This document shows positions 55,950 to 64,000 of a DNA stretch of 64,000 nucleotides, piece by piece. Origin of the DNA: Aeromonas veronii (GTDB lineage: Bacteria > Pseudomonadota > Gammaproteobacteria > Enterobacterales > Aeromonadaceae); assembly GCA_041319085.1 (NCBI GenBank), contig CP101033.1:763501-827500 (forward strand). The letters run 5' to 3'. The translations under genes and the position numbers were made by a program. Position 1 is the stretch's first letter, and every line of letters starts with the position of its first letter. The notes below the pieces were generated by a model that did not search any database, was not told the DNA's origin, and was given only the letters and a program-made list of their open reading frames with translations.

Positions 55950-57269
55950 TTAGAGCATGATGCCGCCGAAGAAGAAGCCCAGAGCCACGGCGATGGCGAT
56001 GGTGGCGGTGCCCGGTATGAAGAAGGGGTGGTTGAATACCGCTTTCCCGATACGGGTGGAGCCGGTGTCGTCCATCTCTACCGCGGCCAGCAGGGTCGGG
56101 TAGGTCGGCAGTACGAACAGGGCGCTCACGGCTGCGAAGGAGGCAATAGCAGTCAGCGGGCTGACACCCAGAGCCAGTGCGGCAGGCATCAGTGCTTTGG
56201 TGGTGGCGCCTTGTGAATAGAGCAGCATGGCGGCGAAGAACAGCACCACGGCCAGCAGCCAGGAGTACTGGTTCAGCAGGTCGCCAGCGATCAGCTGGAT
56301 GGTGTCCATGTTGCCTTTTACGAAGACGTTACCCAGCCAGGCCACACCCAGTACGCAGATACAGGCGGACATACCGGACTTGAAGGTCGGCATGTTGGTG
56401 ACCTGGGTGGCGTCCAGTTTGCACACCAGGGTCATGATGGTGGCTGCGGCCAGCATGATGCCCATGATGGCGCCGTCACGGGGGATCGGCGGGTTGGTGA
56501 TCAGGCCCACTTTACCGGAGATGGCAGTGGCATAAGCCATGACAGCAACGATGGCGGCGATGAAGATCCAGACCGACAGTTTGGCGTACGGCTTGATCTC
56601 GAGCTTGGTAGTACCACGCAGTTTGATCAGGCCCTTGGCTTTACGCTCCAGATAGACTTCATCCTGCTCCAGCGGCTTGCCCATCATGTTGGCAATGAAG
56701 GCACCGAGGATACAGGCCAGGAAGGTAGAGGGGATGCAGATGGCCAGCAGGGTCAGGTAGTCAACACCGAGCGGCTCGAGCATGCCGGAGAAGGCAACCA
56801 CAGCGGCAGAGATCGGAGAGGCTGTGATGGCGATCTGGGAGGCGACCACCGCGATGGAGAGCGGACGGGATGGGCGGATCCCTTGCTCTTTAGCCACTTC
56901 GGCGATAACTGGCAGGGTGGAGAAGGCAGTATGACCGGTACCGGCCAGCATGGTCATCAGATAGGTGACGACCGGGGCGGCGAAGGTGATGTATTTGGGG
57001 TTCTTGCGCAGTGCTTTCTCTGCCAGGGAGACCAGGTAGTCCATCCCGCCAGCCAGTTGCATACAGGCGATGGCGCAAATGACGGACGCGATAATCATGA
57101 TCACATCCCAAGGGATGTAGCTGACCAGCTGGTCGCTCGGGATCTGCACCCCGAGGCCCCACGTCAATACCAGAACCCCCAGACCACCGGCAAAGCCGAT
57201 GCCGATGCTGCCTATCCGGGCGCCCAGATAGATCGCGGCGAGCACGACAAGTAACTCGATTCCAATCAT
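55950..57269 (-). CDS. dcuA: Anaerobic C4-dicarboxylate transporter DcuA
   Basis: A 439-residue inner-membrane exchanger for fumarate, succinate, malate and aspartate. GARIGSIGIGFAGGLGVL, AKEQGIRPSRPLS, ITASPISAAVV and NHPFFIPGT match DcuA more closely than DcuB. About 10-12 helices. The frame opens at 57320, but the ATG at 57269 gives the typical N-terminus. It follows aspA on the minus strand after 125 bases, so aspartate-to-fumarate conversion and fumarate exchange are encoded together. Confidence 0.95.
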   Translation of the reverse strand: MIGIELLVVLAAIYLGARIGSIGIGFAGGLGVLVLTWGLGVQIPSDQLVSYIPWDVIMIIASVICAIACMQLAGGMDYLVSLAEKALRKNPKYITFAAPVVTYLMTMLAGTGHTAFSTLPVIAEVAKEQGIRPSRPLSIAVVASQIAITASPISAAVVAFSGMLEPLGVDYLTLLAICIPSTFLACILGAFIANMMGKPLEQDEVYLERKAKGLIKLRGTTKLEIKPYAKLSVWIFIAAIVAVMAYATAISGKVGLITNPPIPRDGAIMGIMLAAATIMTLVCKLDATQVTNMPTFKSGMSACICVLGVAWLGNVFVKGNMDTIQLIAGDLLNQYSWLLAVVLFFAAMLLYSQGATTKALMPAALALGVSPLTAIASFAAVSALFVLPTYPTLLAAVEMDDTGSTRIGKAVFNHPFFIPGTATIAIAVALGFFFGGIML

Positions 57270-57394
57270 AGCGATAACTCCATTTTTTAGTTTTTTGGTT
57301 TTTATTTGGCCAAAAGCCAATTCCTGATTGGGCTGGGGGTAAAGACCAATCGGGAACTGACTTTATGGGCCGGGGAGTCCCGGCCCACACTCGC

Positions 57395-58837
57395 TTAAAC
57401 GGCAGCTTCGCGGGTGAAACGCTTGGCTTTGTATTGCGGGTTCATCAGGTTCTCGATGGAGAGGATTTCGTCCAGTTGCTCGGCACTCAGCAGGCCGCGC
57501 TCCAGCACGACTTCGCGGACGTTCTTGCCGGTCTGGGCACAGATCTTGCCGACGATATCCCCTTCGTGGTGGCCGATGAAGGGGTTCAGGTAGGTCACGA
57601 TGCCGATGGAGTTCAGCACGTGGTTCATGCAGATTTCCGGGTTGGCGGTGATCCCTTCCACGCACTTCTCGCGCAGGGAGATACAGGCTTTTTCCATCAG
57701 GCTCAGGGATTCGAACATCGCCTGACCAATCACCGGCTCCATGACGTTCAGCTGCAGCTGACCGGCTTCGGCGGCGAAGGTGATGGTGATGTCGTTACCG
57801 AATACCTTGAAGCAGGACTGGTTGACCACTTCCGGAATAACCGGGTTGACCTTGGCCGGCATGATGGAGGAGCCAGCCTGCATTTCCGGCAGGTTGATCT
57901 CTTTCAGTGCAGTGCGCGGGCCGGAGGAGAGCAGACGCAGGTCATTACAGATCTTGGACAGCTTCATGGCCAGACGCTTGATAGCGCCGTGCAGCATGAC
58001 GTAGGCACCACAGTCGGAGGTGGCTTCGATCAGATCTTCTGCCGGTACATAGGCACGACCGGTGATCTCGGCCAGACGCTTGATGGCCAGCTCTGAGTAC
58101 TCGGGGGGGGTGTTCAGACCGGTACCGATGGCGGTGGCACCTAGGTTCACTTCCAGCAGCAGATCCTGGCAACGCTTGATGGACTTGATCTCTTCACGCA
58201 GGGTGACGGCAAAGGCGTGGAACTCCTGACCCAGGGTCATCGGCACCGCATCTTGCAGCTGGGTACGGCCCATTTTCAGGATCTTTTTGAACTCCTCGGC
58301 CTTGGCATCAAATGCCGCAATCAGGTGTTCCAGCGCATGCAGGGTCACATCAGTGCTGTTGACGACAGCCACGCGGAAACCGGTGGGGTAGGCATCGTTG
58401 GTGGATTGGCACTTGTTGACGTGGTCGTTCGGGTTGATGACATCGTAACGGCCTTTTTCCAGACCCATGATCTCCAAGGCGATGTTGGCCAGCACCTCGT
58501 TGGTGTTCATGTTGACGGAGGTGCCGGCGCCACCCTGGTAAACGTCAACCGGGAACTGGTCGAAGCATTTGCCGGTGTTCAGCATCAGGTCGCAGGCTTC
58601 TACGATCTTGTCAGCAATTTCAGGACGGATGGTACCCAGTTCGCCGTTTGCCAGCGCAGCCGCTTTCTTGGTCAGCACCATACCGCGGACGAATTCCGGA
58701 ACGTCAGAAATCTTCTGAGAGCTGATCTTGAAGTTCTCGACAGCGCGCAGGGTGTGCACACCGTAGTAGAGATCATTGGAAACTTCTTTGGTGCCCAGCA
58801 GGTCTTCTTCAATGCGGACGTTCTTGATGTCGCTCAT
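57395..58837 (-). CDS. aspA: Aspartate ammonia-lyase
   Basis: A 480-residue enzyme converting L-aspartate to fumarate and ammonia, feeding fumarate respiration. The fumarase-superfamily signature [11 protein letters not shown] and the substrate-binding [17 protein letters not shown] and TGRxQLQDAVP-like segment ([13 protein letters not shown]) are intact. Length is typical (E. coli 478). It is upstream of dcuA and likely co-transcribed. Confidence 0.97.
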   Translation of the reverse strand: MSDIKNVRIEEDLLGTKEVSNDLYYGVHTLRAVENFKISSQKISDVPEFVRGMVLTKKAAALANGELGTIRPEIADKIVEACDLMLNTGKCFDQFPVDVYQGGAGTSVNMNTNEVLANIALEIMGLEKGRYDVINPNDHVNKCQSTNDAYPTGFRVAVVNSTDVTLHALEHLIAAFDAKAEEFKKILKMGRTQLQDAVPMTLGQEFHAFAVTLREEIKSIKRCQDLLLEVNLGATAIGTGLNTPPEYSELAIKRLAEITGRAYVPAEDLIEATSDCGAYVMLHGAIKRLAMKLSKICNDLRLLSSGPRTALKEINLPEMQAGSSIMPAKVNPVIPEVVNQSCFKVFGNDITITFAAEAGQLQLNVMEPVIGQAMFESLSLMEKACISLREKCVEGITANPEICMNHVLNSIGIVTYLNPFIGHHEGDIVGKICAQTGKNVREVVLERGLLSAEQLDEILSIENLMNPQYKAKRFTREAAV

Positions 58838-59279
58838 TGTAATGCCTCAGAAATCAGATAAATGGAAAAATCCTCACCGAGTGGTCGCGAGTTCCTTGCG
58901 CACAGCTCATCCTGAAGCACCACGCATCGAGTGGGGCGGTTGGGAGAATGACTTCCCGAAAAACTGATCAATATACTACTCCAATTGAGGTATCGGTTAT
59001 TAGAGGTGGATCACTAAATTTGCGACATTTTCAAATTACTTTGAGGAAAGTACACATATGTTATGAAGTTTTTATCATGATGATTTTTATAAATTTTTGT
59101 GACTGTTAGCTGGTTTTTTAGATTGCTGATGATGTAAGCGTCAGTTGACCAACTTGAAAAGAGAGGGGGCGCCCCCATTTATTCAGGACAGAAAGTGGTG
59201 ATGACGGGGCGGCAACATCGCCTCTGGACATCGTTGGATGGACGCCACTTTTTCTCAATTTACCGGTGCTGGAGTGGAT
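58838..59279. other. Intergenic region between divergent aspA and fxsA
   Basis: AT-rich DNA of about 440 bases with no gene. CRP or FNR control would be expected for aspA, but I could not find a site close enough to either consensus to report. Confidence 0.4.
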
Positions 59280-59759
59280 ATGGGCAAGTTGTTGCTGTTG
59301 TTGGTGGGTCTGGTGGTACTGGAGCTCACCGTGATGATCGAGGTCGGCTCAGTGATTGGGGCGCTGCCGACGGTCGGCTTGCTCATACTGACCGCGGTAT
59401 TGGGCTCCTCTCTGGTGCGCAGTGAAGGGGTCAAGACCCTGTTCAGCGCCCAGCAAAAGATGCAGATGGGCGAGATGCCGGGCCGCGAGGTGATGGGTGG
59501 CATGATGCTGGCGCTGGCTGGCCTGCTGCTGATTATCCCGGGTTTTGTGACCGATATGTTCGGTGTGTTGTTGCTGCAACCCTGGCTGCGCAACAAGCTG
59601 GCCGACAAGCTGATTGGCAGCAACCCGTTCCGGATGCAGATGGGTGGTTTCCAGCAGGGAACACCATCGCCGTTTGGCAACGCGCCATCCGATGATCATC
59701 TGGGCAACGCCAAGCAGGGCGGCACCACCATCGAAGGTGAATTTGAGCGCAAAGAGTGA
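59280..59759 (+). CDS. fxsA: FxsA family membrane protein
   Basis: A 159-residue inner-membrane protein with about three to four membrane segments in the first 105 residues and a Gly/Gln-rich cytoplasmic tail. E. coli FxsA affects exclusion of phage T7 in F-plasmid cells. LLLLVGLVVLELTVMIEVGSVIG and ALAGLLLIIPGFVTDMFG are typical. The frame opens at 59238, but the ATG at 59280 matches the family start. It lies near groES, as in E. coli. Confidence 0.9.
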   Translation: MGKLLLLLVGLVVLELTVMIEVGSVIGALPTVGLLILTAVLGSSLVRSEGVKTLFSAQQKMQMGEMPGREVMGGMMLALAGLLLIIPGFVTDMFGVLLLQPWLRNKLADKLIGSNPFRMQMGGFQQGTPSPFGNAPSDDHLGNAKQGGTTIEGEFERKE

Positions 59760-59790
59760 ACGTAAAGAGTAATCGACGAGACGCAAATCC

Positions 59791-59834
59791 GAGGCGTTAT
59801 GCCATCAGGGATTACCCTGATGGCATAACGCCTC
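59791..59834. repeat. 20-bp perfect inverted repeat over the MATE gene end
   Basis: Bases 59791-59810 and 59815-59834 are exact reverse complements with a 4-base loop (ATTA). The right arm and loop include the last codons and stop of the MATE transporter gene, so coding sequence is part of the hairpin. No T-run is present on either side. It separates convergent fxsA and the MATE gene and may end transcripts or protect 3' ends. Confidence 0.9.
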
Positions 59835-61139
59835 GAAGCGGTGTCGGGCATACCACCACGCGAGGGTGCCCGCCACCAGATTGGCCAGCAGTATTCCCAG
59901 ATAGATCCCCTGTTCTCCCCCCAGCTTTGCCCCCAGCCAGGCTCCTGGCAACAGAAAACCAAATAGTCGCAATCCGTTGAACAAGAACGAGATACTGGAT
60001 GCCCGCACGCCATTGAGTGCCGAGGCCAGCAGCATCACCATGCCCTGAAAGCCGTAACCGATCGGCACCAGATGCAGATAGAGAATAATCAGGCGAATGA
60101 CCTGCGGATGATCGCTGAACAGATTGGCGATCAGCGGGGCAAGCAGCCAGGTCAGGCCATAGATGGCGAGCTGGAACAGCAACGCAAAACCCATGCAGCT
60201 TTGCAGCGCCGCTTTAGCGCGGGCCGGATTGCCTGCGCCGCAGTTTTGCGAGATGAAAGGGGCCAGTACAGAGGCAAGGGCCATCATCACGATCAGCAGC
60301 AGCGCCTCGACCCGTGATGCGGCGCCGTAAGCGGCCACCATTTCAGTACCCAGACCCGCAAAAATCATCATCAGCACCGCATTGGCCAGGGGGTTGAGCA
60401 TATTGGTAAAAGAGGCGGGGACGGCAACATGGAGCAGCGCCCGCCAGTGGGTCAGCAACCGTGCTCGCGGCGAGAGGCGCCACAACAGCAAGCCTTCCCG
60501 ATGACGCAGGATATAGAGGCTGACCAGCATCGCCATCAACCAGGAGATAGAGGTCGCGATGGCGGCCCCGCGGATCCCCCATTCGGGAAAGGGACCGATA
60601 CCGAAGATCAACAGAGGATCCAGCACCCCGTTGACCAGCCCGGCTACGGCCATCACCAGACTGGGGGTTTTGGTATCGCCGGTCGCCCGGATGGCGGCAT
60701 TGCCCACCATGGGCAGCACCAGCATGGGGACGGTGAGATACCAGATCAGCATGTAGTCATGGATGAGAGAGATAAGCTCGGCACTGGCCCCCAACAGGGT
60801 AAATAGAGGCTTGATGGTGAGCGCGCCCCCCGCGGAGAGCAGGGCCACCATGATCACCGCCAGAAACAGACTGTCGGTGGCGAGATGGGCCGCCTCATCG
60901 TGTTTGCCCTGCCCCAGGGTATGACCGATCACCGCTGACAATCCGGCGCCCAATCCCATCGCCAGCGAGGTAACCACAAAAGTGACCGGAAAGGTAAAAC
61001 TGATGGCAGCCAGAGCTTCGGTTCCCAGCATACCGATAAAAAAGGTATCGACCAGGTTGAAGGCCAGAATGGCGATGATGCCGAAGATCATGGGGCCCGT
61101 CATCTGGCGCAGTACGACCGGGATAGGGGCTGTCAGCAT
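59805..61139 (-). CDS. MATE family efflux transporter
   Basis: A 444-residue inner-membrane exporter with 12 predicted helices in two MatE halves. FNLVDTFFIGMLGTEALAAISFTFPVTF is the usual first-repeat signature. Substrates are probably cationic drugs or dyes driven by sodium or protons; not determinable here. The frame opens at 61250, but the ATG at 61139 gives a normal start. It is divergent from groES. Confidence 0.9.
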   Translation of the reverse strand: MLTAPIPVVLRQMTGPMIFGIIAILAFNLVDTFFIGMLGTEALAAISFTFPVTFVVTSLAMGLGAGLSAVIGHTLGQGKHDEAAHLATDSLFLAVIMVALLSAGGALTIKPLFTLLGASAELISLIHDYMLIWYLTVPMLVLPMVGNAAIRATGDTKTPSLVMAVAGLVNGVLDPLLIFGIGPFPEWGIRGAAIATSISWLMAMLVSLYILRHREGLLLWRLSPRARLLTHWRALLHVAVPASFTNMLNPLANAVLMMIFAGLGTEMVAAYGAASRVEALLLIVMMALASVLAPFISQNCGAGNPARAKAALQSCMGFALLFQLAIYGLTWLLAPLIANLFSDHPQVIRLIILYLHLVPIGYGFQGMVMLLASALNGVRASSISFLFNGLRLFGFLLPGAWLGAKLGGEQGIYLGILLANLVAGTLAWWYARHRFEALCHQGNP

Positions 61140-61294
61140 GGGGTTGGTGCGGGTCAAGGGCTCGTCTCTACAGCTGGCTCTGAAGGTTCTGGCATGGAAA
61201 CCGGGCGGCTTGAACCGACCTTGCCCCAGGGGCGGACATGGGGGAACCATCGAAGATGTTTATAGTACGTGAAAAATTTTTTTTTGTATTTGCC

Positions 61295-61323
61295 CTTGAA
61301 GGGTTAGCAACTCTGCCCCACAT
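61295..61323 (+). promoter_or_regulatory. Sigma-32 (heat-shock) promoter of groES-groEL
   Basis: CTTGAA (61295-61300), 15 bases, then CCCCACAT (61316-61323) match the RpoH consensus CTTGAA-N13-15-CCCCATNT with one change. It lies 75 bases upstream of groES. Confidence 0.92.
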
Positions 61324-61398
61324 CAGGGACATATCTAATTTGGCCTGGAACGGCCATTCCTCAAAGCAACAATGAGACTCATTTTGGGAGAGTTATCG

Positions 61399-61692
61399 AT
61401 GAAAATTCGTCCACTGCACGACCGCGTCATCATCAAGCGCATCGAAGCTGAAGCCAAATCTGCCGGCGGTATCGTCTTGACTGGTACTGCGGCCCAGAAA
61501 TCCACCCGCGGTGAAGTGCTTGCCGTGGGGACTGGCCGCATCCTGGATAATGGCGAAGTCAAAGCGCTGGCCGTGAAGGTTGGTGACAAGGTTATCTTCA
61601 ACGAAGGCTACGGTGTCAAGACCGAGAAGCTGGATGGTCAGGACGTCCTGATCCTCTCCGAAACCGACATTCTGGCGATTGTCGAAGAGTAA
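61399..61692 (+). CDS. groES: Co-chaperonin GroES
   Basis: The 97-residue lid of the chaperonin. [13 protein letters not shown] at the N-terminus, the mobile loop [19 protein letters not shown] and the roof hairpin are complete. The frame opens at 61372, but ATG at 61399 follows GGGAGAG and gives the family N-terminus. groEL starts 44 bases later. Confidence 0.98.
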   Translation: MKIRPLHDRVIIKRIEAEAKSAGGIVLTGTAAQKSTRGEVLAVGTGRILDNGEVKALAVKVGDKVIFNEGYGVKTEKLDGQDVLILSETDILAIVEE

Positions 61693-61729
61693 TCCATCCT
61701 CCTTTTCCCCGAATTGATTTAAGGATTGA

Positions 61730-63370
<1,641 letters not shown>

Positions 63371-63393
63371 TCATCCCCCTTGCTCTGTTTGAG

Positions 63394-63423
63394 AAACGGC
63401 TCGCTCAAGGCGAGCCGTTTTTA
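63394..63423 (+). terminator. Terminator after groEL
   Basis: AAACGGCTCGC / GCGAGCCGTTT stem with a TCAAG loop, followed by TT and AT-rich sequence, about 25 bases after the stop. Confidence 0.85.
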
Positions 63424-63469
63424 TATCTGGCTAAAATGAGTCTGTTGAGACAGCAAATTTGGGGGCGAT

Positions 63470-63970
63470 ATGAAAATGTTTGGTTGGCTGACGCTACTGT
63501 GTTCATTGGTCATCATGCCGGTGATGGCTGCTGAGGCGCTGACCGGGCCGGTGATCCTGAAAGTCGGTGGCAACATCAGTTCGACGGATGACGTTGATGG
63601 CAAGGTATTGTTTGATCTGGCCAAACTGCAGGCTCTGCCGCAACATGAGATAGTGACCGGCAACCCGTGGGTGGATAAGCCGCACACCTACAGAGGCCCA
63701 AAACTGGCCGATGTATTGGCTGCAGTCGGTGCGGATGGCAAGACCATTACGTTGACGGCACTGAACAGTTTCCAGATCCGCATTGAATGGGACAAGGTTG
63801 CCAAATACGAGCCCATCCTCGCATGGGAAGACAATGGCGCTGTCATGCGGGTGCGTGACAAGGGGCCGCTCTGGTTTATGCTGCCTCTTGATCAATATCC
63901 GGAATTGAAGCGATCCGAATATACCGACATGATGATCTGGCAACTTGATTTGATAGATATTCAGCACTGA
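63470..63970 (+). CDS. Periplasmic protein with molybdopterin-oxidoreductase-like fold
   Basis: A 166-residue protein with a signal peptide (FGWLTLLCSLVIMPVMA) and a domain resembling the SUF-type oxidoreductase molybdopterin-binding fold (FDLAKLQALPQHEIVTGNPW ... YRGPKLADVLAAVG ... GPLWFMLPLDQYPEL). It lacks the conserved Cys and most of the catalytic protein, so cofactor binding is doubtful. Relatives often sit beside sensor or cyclic-di-GMP genes, which would lie beyond the window. The ATG follows GGGGGCG. Confidence 0.7.
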   Translation: MKMFGWLTLLCSLVIMPVMAAEALTGPVILKVGGNISSTDDVDGKVLFDLAKLQALPQHEIVTGNPWVDKPHTYRGPKLADVLAAVGADGKTITLTALNSFQIRIEWDKVAKYEPILAWEDNGAVMRVRDKGPLWFMLPLDQYPELKRSEYTDMMIWQLDLIDIQH

Positions 63971-64000
63971 TAAAAACTGCAGGGGAGCATGGGGTGAAAG

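Noticed and set aside
58838..59279. CRP or FNR sites upstream of aspA
   Set aside because: Expected from known regulation of aspA, but nothing in the gap matched either consensus well enough.

Overview
The window looks like chromosomal DNA of an Aeromonas species. The protein sequences resemble their Vibrio, Shewanella and enterobacterial orthologues but form Aeromonas-type neighbourhoods: tolC/nudF/yqiB/cpdA/yqiA/parE/parC, ftsB-ispD-ispF-truD-surE-pcm-yqaA-nlpD-rpoS, aspA-dcuA, and fxsA next to groES-groEL. Base composition is GC-rich throughout, except for one clearly AT-rich islet at about 15.8-17.3 kb. The species cannot be fixed from this reading. I saw no rRNA, tRNA or CRISPR array.

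Layout. 0-4.2 kb: mannitol operon mtlA-mtlD-mtlR (minus strand) with three CRP-like sites upstream of mtlA. 4.3-7 kb: lipid A/LPS core genes lpxL and hldE, divergent. 7-15.8 kb: tolC, then nudF-yqiB-cpdA-yqiA-parE-parC; parC carries Ile at the position of E. coli Ser80, a classic quinolone-resistance change. 15.8-18.6 kb: accessory islet with a small membrane protein behind an 11-bp tandem repeat, a small secreted protein of unknown function, and a REP-associated (Y1/HUH) transposase with a duplicated 5' flank. 18.6-26.7 kb: DUF2061 protein, rlmJ, a frameshifted TIGR02444 gene, the ABC-F ATPase yheS, a CBS protein, a broken lipoprotein gene, a LysE remnant plus an intact LysE exporter, an Asp/Glu racemase and an acyltransferase. 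26.9-32.2 kb: YhcH-type protein, ackA (no pta beside it), L,D-transpeptidase, putP.

32.4-39 kb: a tightly overlapping cell division / isoprenoid / tRNA modification / stress cluster ending in nlpD-rpoS. 39.1-41.3 kb: an old-yellow-enzyme reductase and a divergent TetR regulator separated by two copies of a 16-bp operator in opposite orientation, then a DUF559 protein. 41.3-46.1 kb: repeat-rich gap, LysR regulator, agmatine deiminase aguA and an amidase-signature hydrolase. 46.1-50.4 kb: a rearranged segment bounded by two outward-facing IS1595-type remnants, with directly repeated non-coding elements on both sides of a DASS anion transporter and an amputated DEAD-box helicase tail. 50.4-55.8 kb: DUF2860 outer-membrane protein, arcB (frameshifted as given), dGTPase-like gene, a 30-codon small ORF and a DUF1127 protein. 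55.9-64 kb: dcuA and aspA, fxsA, a MATE transporter, groES-groEL behind a clear sigma-32 promoter, and a periplasmic molybdopterin-domain-like protein.

Two cross-cutting points. Four interruptions in three genes (TIGR02444 gene, a lipoprotein gene twice, arcB) are each repaired by adding one base to a G/C run; this pattern fits homopolymer under-calling in the assembly at least as well as true gene loss. Second, the tolC-nudF gap and the reductase/TetR gap carry very similar palindromes (shared core TGAATG[A/C]ACGTTCA), which suggests related TetR-family control. I did not find a convincing complete new biological system; the best leads are the AT-rich islet, the IS/repeat-bounded transporter segment, and the small ORF-hairpin-DUF1127 arrangement.
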